Of a stretch of 64,000 bases of DNA, positions 1 through 16,600 are shown one piece after another. Position numbers and translations under genes: made by a program. The DNA is from Lithobates sylvaticus (lineage: Eukaryota; Chordata; Amphibia; Anura; Ranidae), in assembly GCA_028564925.1 (NCBI GenBank), contig CM053029.1, forward strand, positions 295,407,168 to 295,471,167, given 5' to 3'. The notes under the pieces were generated by a model. It saw nothing but the letters and a program-made list of their open reading frames with translations. It searched no databases and was not told the DNA's origin. How positions within the stretch are numbered: position 1 is the first letter of the stretch; the number at the start of each line of letters is the position of its first letter.

Positions 1-1267
1 AAAGTAAGTGGGCATTTCCATCGGTCATATAATGCCAGTGCTGGGCTGGCTGACCTCCAAAAGGAATGCAACCTGCCCAAGAACTGCCTCATCTGTGACA
101 TGCCCACCAGGTGGAACTCAACGTTGGCAATGCTGCAGTGGCTGCACACCCAGCAGAGGGCCATCAATGAGTACCTGTGCGAGTATGGCACCAGGACAGG
201 GTCAGATGAGCTTGGCTTTTTTTCACCACGCCAGTGGCTCATGATCAAGGATGCATGCACTGTTCTGTCACCATTTGAGGAGGCCATGAGGATGGTAAGC
301 TGTGACAGTGCATGCATCAGTGATACTGTTCCTCTTGTCTACCTGTTGGAGCACACGCTGTGTGGAATAATGGACAGGACACTTGAGGCAGAACAGAGGA
401 GGACTTCCTTACCTCTCAAGGCCCCCTTTATCCAGACAGTATTCCTGCAGGCCCGCCTATCACACAGGAAGAGGAGGAGGATTGTGTCAGCATGAAGGTG
501 GAGGCTGGCACTCAAGGGATCGTTTTCAGGCCCCAGAAACCCATGGACTTGTACGTGGCTGGCAGGAGGTGGCTACGGATCAGGTCGTCCTTAGTGACCC
601 AGAGGACTCCGGACCAAATACCTCAGCAAACCTACGCTGCATGGCCTCCCTGATCCTGCAAAGTCTGCGAAAGGACCCTCGGATTTGTGGTATCAAGGAG
701 AGGGATCAGTACTGGCTGGTAACCCTCCTTGATCCACGTTACAAGGGTAAGATGGCGGAACTTATCCAGCCGTCGCAGAGGATGAAACCTCTTCGGGAGG
801 CCTTGTAGAAAGGTTTGTGCAATGCGTTTCCAGAGCCTGGGAGGTTACAATTTCCTGGTCCTCCAGGACAACGTGTTGCTGAGGCTTCGGTCAGTCACAG
901 AAGGATCGGTGGAGAAGGTGGTCGTCTGACCGATGCGTTCAGACAATTTTTTAGTCCGCAGCCCCAAGGTCTGATCGGTTCCAGCAACCATCGCCAGCGT
1001 CTGTTGTACATGGTGCAGGAATACCTAGGGGCAAGATCAGACTTGGAGACCTTTCCAACCGAAAATCCACTGGGTTACTGGGTCTTGAGGATGGATCACT
1101 GGCCAGAGCTTGCACAGTATGCAATTGAGCTACTGGCCTGTCCTGCATCCAGCGTTCTTTCGGAATGCACATTCAGTACCGCTGGAGGCTTTGTCACCGA
1201 TCACAGAGTGCGCCTGTCCACCGACTCGGTTGATCGGCTCACCTTCATAAAAATGAATCAGTCTTGA
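1..1267 (+). pseudogene. hAT-superfamily transposase remnant (ZBED-like), left part outside window
   Basis: The + strand gives broken pieces of a hAT transposase. Near 105-365 the text reads PTRWNST followed by a helical stretch, as in the RNase H-like core of ZBED-type hAT proteins. Near 1080-1267 comes the C-terminal dimerisation block, with a W-x-L-A-like region, PASSVLSECTFSTAG and a closing VDRLTFIKMN. The pieces lie in three reading frames with stops between them, so the gene is dead. The N-terminal zinc finger and the left end lie before the window. Such proteins cut and paste DNA with 8-bp target duplications. The family call is firm; the subfamily is not. Confidence 0.8.
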
Positions 1268-1439
1268 ATCACCAGCTACCAAGCACCTGATGCTGATGTA
1301 ACCGAATATTTTTTTTATGAATGTGAGATTCCTTGAAGACTGCCTATGCTGATGCTGAGCGACTATCCTGTTATGCTGAGTGACTATCCTATTCCTCCTC
1401 AATGTTCATGTTGATAGCTTTTTTGGTTCTGGGCACCAG

Positions 1440-1860
1440 TGGCTAAGGCCCAATTTTTCTGCCCCTGTTTAACAGGGGCGTGTAATTACACCACCACCAG
1501 TGTTGCTAAGGCCCAATTTTTCTGCCCCTGTTTAACAGCAGGGCTCATTCCACCACCACCACTGCCTAAGGCCCAACACAACAGGGGTGTGTAATTACAA
1601 TTTTTGATCTGATATTTCACAGCAGGGCCTGTTTCTGTGCTCAACAAAAGTATCTGTGAGGCTTTACAGTGTTGTGCCACCACCACCACCACGCCTAAGG
1701 CCCAATTTTTCTGCCCCTGTTTAACAGGGGCATGTAATTACAATTTGATATAATATTTCACAGCAGGGCCCGTTCCAGTGCCCACCAAGAGTAACTGTGA
1801 GGGCTTACAGTGTTCTGGTACCACCAACACCTAAGGCCCAATTTTATGCAGAGTGTATAG
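1440..1860. repeat. Imperfect tandem repeats in the hAT element's tail
   Basis: A block beginning CTAAGGCCCAATTTTTCTGC and running through TTAACAGGGG recurs near 1445, 1507, 1567 (short), 1696 and 1832. Between copies lie CCACCACCAC runs and a segment containing ATTTCACAGCAGGGC. The block directly follows the hAT coding remnant, so it is probably subterminal sequence of that element; this is inference. I did not find a clean terminal inverted repeat. Confidence 0.6.
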
Positions 1861-1880
1861 GGCAGGCCGTATAGTATATA

Positions 1881-2275
1881 CAGGCGGTCCCCTATTTTCA
1901 AAAATCCGACTTGCAAACGACTCCGACTTACAAACAGAGGGAGAAAACAGGAAGTGAGTGGAAATCTACCCCTAGGAAGGGAAATTCTCTCCTGTAAGAG
2001 TTAATATGGGAAAAAGGTGTCTCCTCCACTGATTTATCACCAATCCTTGTTTCCCTTGAAAGACCCAAATTTTATAAATCCAATTGTCATTGGGACAGAT
2101 AGTGAGGTGACATCTTCTGAACAGGGGCACAGACAGCAAAACAAATGTTACAGGGGTGATAACCCTTCCCTATGTTTTCCCAAAAACTTTTTTGGCTGGA
2201 GCTACACTTACAAAATGTACCTGTTCCAAATTACAAACAGATTCTACATAAGAACAGACTTACAGTCCCTTTTGT
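1881..2275. mobile_element. Mariner-type MITE, family A
   Basis: The element starts with CAGGCGGTCCCCTA right after a TA. It shares its body with the interrupted copy at 9568-24072 (inverse orientation): the GACTTACAAAC repeats, ACAGGAAGTGAGTGG and GGGTGATAACCCTTCCC motifs are common to both. The right end is worn, so the stop near 2275 is approximate. A TA target and these termini suggest a mariner-like non-autonomous element. No coding capacity is seen. Confidence 0.65.
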
Positions 2276-2660
2276 GTTTGCACTGCCTGTATACTGCTGT
2301 TCAGAGTATATAGGGCCTGGGGGCCCAATGCCTTTTCTTTTTTTAATTTGGGTGCAGGGTTCCCCTTAATATCCATACAAGACCCAAAGGGCCTGGTAAT
2401 GGGCTGGGGGTACCCATGCCGTTTGTCTCACTGATTTTCATCCATATTGACATTAAAGCCTCAAGCTGTTTTAAACGACTTTTATTCCTTTAGAAATGTC
2501 ATTTTGTGCAGGGACTATGCTAAGCACGGGAAACACGCGCCACTTTACAGGCATACTATTGACAGTTGTAGAGACAGATGTGAGTGTGCTATGAATGTGT
2601 GGAGCGCTGCATAAATTGACGGCGCTATATGGGTACCTTAAATAAATAATATATAATAGA
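2276..2660. other. Unassigned spacer with a SINE/MITE-like tail
   Basis: There is no gene. The segment near 2605-2650 reads GCGCTGCATAAATTGACGGC and ends in repeated AATAAATA, which resembles the 3' tail of dispersed short elements in frog genomes. I could not define its start or family. Confidence 0.35.
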
Positions 2661-2681
2661 GGAGTATCTTAATGCCACACA

Positions 2682-4250
2682 ATGTACAGAAATAGGGACA
2701 ATTGTAGACACGCACCCACACTCACTCAGGTTGAACTGGATGGACTGGTGTCTTTTTTCAACATTGCTAACTATGTAACTAGATTTTTATTCGCTGTTTT
2801 TCACGGAAGATCTCTAGATCTCTATTGTGGACCAAAGCATTTTGTATGCTGGTCAATTCATCTGCGCTAATCCCCATTTGACCCTTGCCAGAGAATGGAA
2901 ACCTATTATGGTTTCCGAATTTAAGACCTTTCTGGGCCTATCCCTCCTCATGGGCATAACTAAAAAGAGTGATTTGCTTTGCGATCATGGGAACCTTATT
3001 CAACTCCTGTGGCGCTGCCCCAAATTGCATTTGTACTGGAATGAAGTGGTGAACACGGTTAACTCTGTATTCGTGATATCTTTACCGGTTGATCCCAAAG
3101 TATGCCTCTTGGGGGTGGTGGAGGAATATGTGATGGCAGTACACACCAGGGAGGCAGTAAACAGGGTATTATTCCAAGCCAGAAGGTTTATCATGCTTTA
3201 TTGGAAATCTGAGACACCCCCGACTTCGAGGGAATGGATATGTAAAATAGGGGAAATGTTGCGTATGGAGAAACTTATATACCAGCACAGGGGGAGTACA
3301 AGGAAATATGAAAGTCTTTGGGCCCCGTGGCTGGATACACCGGGGCTTGCCCCGGTGGATCTAGTCACAGATAGGCTGCTTGGATAATGGTTTCCGAATT
3401 TAAGACCTGGGCCTATCCCTCCTCATGGGCATAACTAAAAAGAGTACGTTGCGATTGTAAATGCGCTGCCCCAAATTGCATTTGTACTGGAATGAAGTGG
3501 TGGACATAAATGAGATACTGTTCCTTTAAATGGTGGATTGTAAATGCAATATTGTAAGATTGGACATAATGAGATACTGTTCCTTTAAATGTGTTCTGTA
3601 TTGATCGGTTACACACTTGGAAGTGTTACTTGCTGCTTTGATGTTGTTGGATGTATACCACCTTTTTGTATAATAAAAACCTTTTTGTTGGTAAAAAAAA
3701 AAAAAAAGAGTGAGTTGAGGTTGTATTGGTCCACTAACCCAATTCATCATATGTTCTCTGCCTCCATGCATTTTAATGACAATGAACTCTGTCGTCCTTG
3801 GGGTGACCCTGAATATGATCGGCTCCACAGAATTCGGCCCCTCGTAAACTACTTCAATCAACATTTTGCAGCCTTGTTTACTCCTGATCAAGTTGTCTGC
3901 GTTAATGAGTCCCTGATTAAGTTTTCTGGCCACTTGTCTTTAAAACAGTATCTTCCCAGCAAGCATGCCAGATATGGGGTCAAGATGTATAAGCTCTGTG
4001 ACAGGGTCACAGGCTATACATATAGTTTTATGGTTTACGAGGGAAAAGTTAGTCACGTGGAGCCGGAGAACTGCCTAGACTACATAGAGAGCGCTGGTAA
4101 GATTGTGTGGGACTTGGTGTCACCCTTATTCTGAAAGGGGTACCACTTGTACGTGGACAATTACATGAGCGTGCCACTTTTTAGTCACTTGTTTGATCAT
4201 GGAATTGGCGCATGTGACACCCGCTATTATTGTCCCTCCTGTCCTGACCA
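2682..4250 (+). pseudogene. piggyBac (DDE_Tnp_1_7-like) transposase pseudogene
   Basis: Pieces match the PGBD4-like transposase type: an N-terminal part with FFNIANYVTRF (near 2755), then GLSLLMGITKKS (near 2935), and after the LINE insertion a core with CVNESLIKFSGHLS, KHARYGVKMYKLCD and GYTYSFMVYEG (near 3895-4045). The first catalytic Asp is changed: CVNES here against CIDES in the copy at 39090-41006. The second catalytic region, YVDNY, follows a stop near 4132. The reading frame is split by the LINE and by stops, so it is a dead copy. Confidence 0.85.
2980..3707 (+). mobile_element. 5'-truncated L1/Tx1-type LINE, 3' end only
   Basis: The translated text LLWRCPKLHLYWNEVVN, then VCLLG, RRFIMLYWKS and a final W-P-W-L block match the C-terminal part of L1/Tx1-clade ORF2. 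It ends at a poly-A tract (about 3692-3706) after AATAAAAACC. AAAAAGAGTGA-like sequence lies on both sides (near 2963 and 3700) and looks like a target-site duplication in the piggyBac transposase. The stretch from 3390 to 3570 holds a partial second copy of 2911-2970 and of 3015-3045, so a small local duplication followed the insertion. Confidence 0.75.
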
Positions 4251-4725
4251 TCCTGGTCTTTGCATCGGTGAATGTTTTGAATGCTACCACACACTAGTGG
4301 AATATTAGCTTAGGGTACAGCACTGCACAGACTAGGACACACTTTCACAGGGTCTCCAAAGATGCCATCGCATTTTGAGAAACCTGAACCTGGAACCGAA
4401 CCATTACAGTTACAAATAAAAGTGTAAAGAAAAGTTAAAAAATAAATAAAAAAATAAAATAAAAAAGCCAAAAATAGTTGTTGTTTTATCGTTCTCTCTC
4501 TCTATTGTTCTCCTTTTTTTTACTGTATTCTATGCTTAACTGCAATGTTTTATTGTTACTATGTTTTTTGTTTTATCATGTTTGCTTTTCAGGTATGTAA
4601 TTTTTTTATACTTTACTGTTTACCGTGTTTTATTGTTAACCATTTTTTGTTTTCAGGTACGCTATTCAGCTGCAGCACTGATTTATTTATCTTGACAGCA
4701 ACAGTGTTTGCTCCCACGATACGTA

Positions 4726-6337
<1,612 letters not shown>

Positions 6338-6396
6338 TATATCAGCGACTCCAGTGCTGTAAAAGGTGATTTCACCATTTAAAAAAAAAAAAAAAG

Positions 6397-6490
6397 AGCA
6401 TATATGCCAAAGCATGGGGGCAGGGGTGGAGGGGCGATTTGCCCCTAACATTAGGGGTGGATTGCCCCCATGCTTCAGCATATATTTTTT
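6397..6490. other. Hairpin inside piggyBac element P0
   Basis: Arms ATATATGCCAAAGCATGGGG and its near inverse CCCCCATGCTTCAGCATATA face each other across a loop rich in GGGGTGGA and TTGCCCC. Equivalent hairpins lie at 38490-38580 (P1) and 32895-33030 (P2). The stem is about 23-25 bp. Function is unknown. Confidence 0.7.
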
Positions 6491-8115
6491 ACTCTTTTTT
6501 TGCCACATATTGTTATTTTATTGTTACCATTGTTTGCTTTTCAGGTACACCATTCAGCTGCAGCACTGATTTATTTATCTTGACAGCAACAGCGTTTGCT
6601 CTCACGATACCCACAGGCTGCATGAAAAAAAAGAACATTACAATATATGCCCAACAAGGACCAGTAACGTACTGGTATGTTGCTGGACTTTGAGTGGTTA
6701 TACCAGAATAATGCCTGCAGGTTTAGGCATCGTCTTGGTATCATTATTTTCAGCCAGCAGTCGGCTTTCATGTAAAAGCAATCCTAGCAGCTAATTAGCC
6801 ACTAGACTGCTTTTCCAAGCAGTGGGAGGGAACACCCCCCTCCCGTCGTCTTCTTTGGTTTTCTTGGGCTCTCCTGTCCCACGGGGGAACCTGATAATGC
6901 AAGCCGGTGGTTCTGCCAGCTGACCATAGAGCTGATCAAAGATCAGAATGGCTTCAATCATCTCTATGGCCTATGAAACCGGAAGCTACAAGCATTTCAT
7001 GACTTCGGTTTCACCTGATATAAACAGCGCCATTGGGAAATTGGGAAAGCATCTTATCGCACCGATCTTGGTGTGGTCAGATGGTTTGAGGGCAGAGGAG
7101 TGATCTAGAGTCTAATAGATCCCATTTTTTTTTTTTTAAAAGAATACCTGTCACTACCTATTGCTATCATAGGGGATATTTACATTCTCTGTGATAACAA
7201 TAAAAATGATAAAGAAAAAAAAGAAAGAAAGGAACAGTGTAAAAATAAAATAAAAAAAGGAAAATAAATAATGGAAAAAAAAAAGCATCCTCTGTCCCCC
7301 CGTGCTCAGGCGCAAAAGGCGAACGCAAGCGTCGTTCTCGTGTTGTATGTAAACAGCACTATGCATGTAAGGTATCACCGCGAACGTCAGATCGAGGGCA
7401 GTCATTTTAGCAGTAGACCTCCTCTGTAAATCTAAAGTGGTAACCTGTAAAGACTTTTACAGGCTTTTAAAAATGTATGTAGTTTGCCGCTGCACGGTTG
7501 TGCGCAATTTTAAAGCATGTTGTGTTTGGTATCTATGTACTCGGCATAAGATCATCTTTTATATTATACCACACATTTGGGCAATATAGTGTGTTTTAGT
7601 GCATTAAAATTCAAAACAGTTTGAGAAATTGCTGCGCAAATACTGTATGCAAAAATTTTTTTTTGCAACACCCACCATTTTAATCTGAAGAGCCTTTGCT
7701 TTAAAAAAATATATGTTTGGGGGTTCAGAGTAATTTTCTAGCAAAAAAAAAAATGTTTTTTTCATGTAACCACAAAATTTTAGAAAGGGCTTTGTCTTTA
7801 AGTGGTTAGAAGAGCGGGTGATGTGTGGCATAAGCTTCTAATGTTGTGCATAAAATACTAGGACAGGTCAAAACCCCCCCAAATGCCCCCTTTTTGGAAA
7901 GTAGACACCCAAAGCTATTTGCTGAGAGGCATGTTGAGTCCATGGAATATTTAATATTTTGCCACAAGTTTCAGGAAAATGTAAAAAAAAACGTTTTTTC
8001 ACAAAGTTGTCACTAAATGATATATTGCTATGGGCATATGTGAAATTACACCTCAAAATACATTCTGCTGCTTTTCCTGAGTACGGGGATACCACATGTG
8101 TAGGACTTTTTGGAA

Positions 8116-8380
8116 TTTACGATTTTCGGATTGTGTGTACACTACTTTTAACAGCCGATCACAACAGTTCATCCGATATTATTTGATTGGACATGTACGA
8201 AAATTTTCCTTGCACGATTCCAGATCATACGATTTTTGTTTAGTCAGTATAGTAGTCGTCAGAAAATACAATACAAATTCATTACAACACATGACATTTT
8301 CTTTCCTCTCATACGAGCGAAAAAGATTGTACGATCTGTCGTACGATATTCAGATCGTGTGTACGGGCCACAAGTCCCTG
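8116..8380. mobile_element. Foldback MITE-like segment
   Basis: The segment is bounded by ACGATTTTCGGATTGTGTGT and GATATTCAGATCGTGTGTAC, with TACGATTTTTG and GATTGTACGATC inside. Related GTGTACACACG or CGTACACACGA motifs appear at 32940, 55065 and 58272. It abuts the broken end of P0. The family is not identified. Confidence 0.45.
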
Positions 8381-8925
8381 ACCTAGCACAGTTTAGCTAT
8401 AAGGAATTCTCTGACTTTTATGAGGCATTTTTTATTTTTATTTTTTTACAGGGTGCTTATTCCAGGTCTGTGAGTCAAAAAAGTACTGAAGCCAGGCAAA
8501 GGCAGATAACCAACATTTTCAAAAGGAGGGCAGCAATGACATCTCCATACTTCTCAGGTGATAGATGTAAACTTTCTGCTTGCTGTCTGCATAGACATGG
8601 AATAAAGTGAGCTCAGAATGTAGCTCTAGGTAAGATTATTTGCTGTTTGTAGAATGTTCACATTGGCACAGTGTTGAGTACTGAGAAGGGAATGAGCAGT
8701 GATTTTAATGAATGCTCACACACATACACACAACATAGCTTTTTATTCATAAGGAGTGTGAGCTGCTGAATAGAGCACAGACTAATCCCACCCATACTGT
8801 GATGCCTGATAGGGGGGGGAGATATTGAATTGCATTACTCGTGCTGTCAGTAAGATGACAGAGAAGCACCTGCTCCATCCACACTATGTAGAAGTCCTAC
8901 GGATTAAATAGGTGTAAGGAAGAGC
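8381..8925 (+). other. Upstream flank of the receptor gene, promoter not resolved
   Basis: No gene is recognised. A T-rich tract and AG near 8450, followed by an open stretch and CTCAG/GTGATAG near 8560, look like a possible small exon but match nothing I know. I see no convincing TATA box or CpG island before exon 1. A G run lies at 8812-8819. Confidence 0.3.
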
Positions 8926-9128
8926 ATGCACTGGGGTCAGGGGAATAGAACCAGGGGCCCCTACTCAGGACAACTTTCCAGGGGACGTGCAGGAAGAAGA
9001 TGATGACTACCCTACTTGGATGATCAGTTCTCTCACCACCATCCTGGTTGTAACCATCAGCGGTGACATATTTGGCAATCTTTTGGTCATCACATCAGTC
9101 TTCCGGAACAAGAAACTGCGCAAAGCGG
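8926..9128 (+). CDS. mtnr1b: Melatonin receptor exon 1 (N-terminus, TM1), start damaged
   Basis: The frame ending at 9128 reads EEDDDYPTW, then a first transmembrane helix (about 9029-9100) with DIFGNLLVITSVFRNKK and LRKAG, the hallmark TM1 and first intracellular loop of melatonin receptors. The donor GTAAAA at 9129 is phase 1 and sits at the family's known intron position. There is no ATG in this frame between the stop at 8915-8917 and Met at 9020, which would delete the extracellular N-terminus. An ATG at 8926 reads MHWGQGNRT, with an NxT glycosylation sequon, but is offset by one base. A GGGGCCCC run (8954-8961) lies between, so a one-base indel or an assembly error there is likely. Without it the N-terminus would be about 30 residues, normal for the family. 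Paralogue choice (1B over 1A or 1C) rests on exon 2. Confidence 0.8.
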
Positions 9129-9645
9129 GTAAAAAAAAAATCATTTACAAATATTTTTATTACTATAATTGCTAGGCTCTTGTGAAATAATTATTAGTTT
9201 ACAGTTCAACAAAAATTCAAGCTTTGTTTATTCGGAGAACAAAGTACCGGTATCTATCTTTTTGTCTGTATATTATGTATGTAGACTATCTATCTGTATT
9301 CTGTGTACAGTGTCTAATTATTAATTACACCATAATTTGACTGTATACAATACTTTAGATTTACCAACAATTATCTAGTGGAAGGGTTTGCCTGACTACA
9401 TATAAATCAAATGGGTAAATCTATGGGTAATTTTACATCCAAACACATCAGACTTTAAATTTCAAAACTCACAAAGAAAATCAGCATCATACATGAAAAA
9501 CATATATAAGATATATTAATTTATTTTATATGAAAATATATCTCATATATAAGTGACAAAGAATATACAGGGGGTTTGTTCTTAAGTTGAATTTGTTTGT
9601 AAGTCGGAACAGGTACATTTTTTAAGTGTAGCTCCAGCCAAAAAA

Positions 9646-13664
<4,019 letters not shown>

Positions 13665-16600
13665 TCTATTTTTAAGCTTTTTGGAGAACATTGGGAAGGG
13701 TTATCACCCCTGTAACATTTGTTTTGCTATCTGTGCCCCTGTTCAGAAGATTTCACCTCACCTTCTGTCCCAATGAAAATTGGATTTTGAAAATTTTGGG
13801 TTGATAGGGAAACATGGACTGGTGATAAAGCATCAGTTGAGACACCTTTTTCCCCTATTAAAGAGGAAGTAAAGCCTCTTAAAAAAAAAAAAAAAAAAAA
13901 AGACACCCTGCAAGGCAAAGGCATAATGAGCTAGTATGCATAGCATACTAGCTCATTATGAAAAACTTACCTGAAAACGAAGCCCCCGAAGCGGTCCTTA
14001 TCTTCGATCTTCTTCACCGCCATCCAGGGCCAGGGGTGACTTCCGGGTCTCGCCGCTCCAGCGCTATCATTCGCTGGAGCGGCGATGACATCACTCCCGC
14101 GCATGCGCACGAGATCGGCATATTGCCGTGAGATCGGCATCCTCAGTGCGCCCTCAGTGCGCCTGCGCGCCGCTGTCTATGGCGCATGCGCCGTAGACAG
14201 TGTCCTGGAAATTTATAGATAGGCAACTCCTATCCTCATATTGATTAGTGGTTCCAAATTAATAATAACTACTGCAGTAGGGAACAGACACAAAAGATAC
14301 GCTCAGCATCTTTCCAAATAACCGTTCTCCTTTATTATGACGCAATTCAGGGGTTTTATACACGTGATTACGTAGGTATCACATTAATATTACAATTGTT
14401 CATTTATGGTAACAAGAGGCGTATCATAGGCAGGCTTATTCTAATCAGGACTCGAAAGAATGTAAACATGTACTGAAAACATTATTAGTGCCGTGTGCAC
14501 AGTGAGGGCAGTGTGCAATACATACAAAATAGAATACAATTATATACAGAACTTACAAATTTCCATTACAGTCTCCCCTCTTTTGATCAATATTTTGATC
14601 ACTAACCATACCTGCTATCACCTTTAGCCTGGAACCTCCACACACATAGGTGGAGGTAGTCCTGGCCAAAGAGGCAAAAACTCCATTGTGGAGAAAATAA
14701 TAGCTGAGCAGCTTTTTTCATTACAAAATGACTTTTCATTGTGAAAAACAAATGATTGATAAGACATATTTACAGAGTACTGGCTGTACACTCCTGTGGC
14801 CAGAATGGCCTTCTAGCTTAATGTTGGTATGCTGACTTATCAGCACATGTAAACACAGACAATTCTACATAAAATGGAAGAGGTACAAAAGACAAATATG
14901 ACTTCAACATGGCTAAACTACTTTTCAAATATATATCCCTTACATTAAAGTAATTGAATCAAATAGTACCCTAGACTGTGATTGCAAAAGGGAAACAAAT
15001 CAAACACAAAGATTTCTTTAATTTAGTCATTTTTGCAGTGTCTGGTGTGGATCCAGGTGACTTTTCCTTCAAGTTTTGCAAAACTGTACATGAAATAGAT
15101 GCTGTATTGAGTCTCCAAACATTTCCTTATATATAAATGTCTCTTAACAATCCACAAGTCACCTGGCTTTAGTTTTAGATCCTTCCAAACTTTTAGGATC
15201 TGGAATTGGGGAGAAAACACATAAATGAGTTTGTCAAAAACCTTAAAAGATTAGCAACATTCTGTGAGACCCGAATGGAGGACTTCAGCTGCTGAGACAA
15301 AATATAAGCAAGTGAGTAACACACTCCCAAACCAAATCCCATAGGGAGAGAGTCCATCATCCCCTTAGGGGCTTGATAAATTATAAGAAAACACTCAGGC
15401 AAAAGTTTCTTACTCTACTTTGTCCGCTACATTGTAGACAGTAGGGAGTGTAAAAATAAAACCTCAAAACTTCTAGTAAGGACTCTCCTATAAAAATGAT
15501 TTCCTCCGTTACTCTCTGTACTTACAAACTACTTCTGATAACACTTTTTACTGTGGCCTTTGCAGTAGCATTGGCCACTGGACATCCAAAAAACATGTCC
15601 AAATATGACAAAATGCATACTCATAAGATCCTGACTTGGGAAACTGGATATATCTTTTGTAATCTCTGGAAGGGATGTTTAGCTTTTGGTAACACCTTTG
15701 GTAACAGGTAAAACAAGAAGTGGTATGTTATAAAAACAACTGTGGTGAACCCTGGCTCTATCCCATGCTCATTTACTAAGGCAGCCATAACTGCTTGTGA
15801 CTGATGACACGGTCCATGTGTCAAGCTGGAGGGAAAAGCGTGGCTGGCAGACATAAAATGATCACCTTTTCCAATGTCTTGTTTCATAAGAAGTTGCCCA
15901 CTTTGGACCACTTGTTCTTCTCGTTCTGGGGTCCTTAAAGTTGAATTATTAATACAAGCTATACTGGGCCAGAACTAGGGTGGAATCTGTGAGTTGCACA
16001 GACCCAGCAAGTGTCCGGGGCTGTAAATGCAACATCCTTAGTCGGTCTGCTTCCATGTGTGAGTTTTAATGTTAGTATGGCTACCTCAGCAAGAACCTGG
16101 AAGGCTGAAAACAGCCGATCAGATTAACTTAGCATGCTTGATTGGTTTACCTGCCGAAGTAAAAACAAACTTCTGGCCCTTCAAATGGAACCAAAAGCTC
16201 TCTAATTCTCTACTATCTATATAAAAATATATACTCTTTTTATAGCTCACAGGCTTTGCTAAAACATGGAGCTCTGCTTCTTGAGCTGGGGAAAAAGGAT
16301 CCAATGACTCTATATACAGAGTATCCTTCTGGGTGATAAACTGCATACTCAGTATAAAACCGGGAATAAAAAAAAATATCTGGGTCTTCAGGGAGTGTGT
16401 CCTGCACTGGGCTCACAGCAGCTGATTCCTACGTCATCAATTTAACACATGTGGTCTCCCCCGTCTACAGCCTCCTCCAATAGGGACAATAAGGTGGCTG
16501 GATTAAAATGTACACATTTTTCATTGTTAGATTTGTACATAAACAAACTCATATTTTAAACCTTTCATTAGACAAACATTTAGTTAGCTGTATATTTGCT

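Noticed and set aside
8999-9175. Exon 1 read through 9175 as a short separate protein
   Set aside because: The donor at 9129 is in the family's known position; reading on gives KKKIIYKYF, which is intron.
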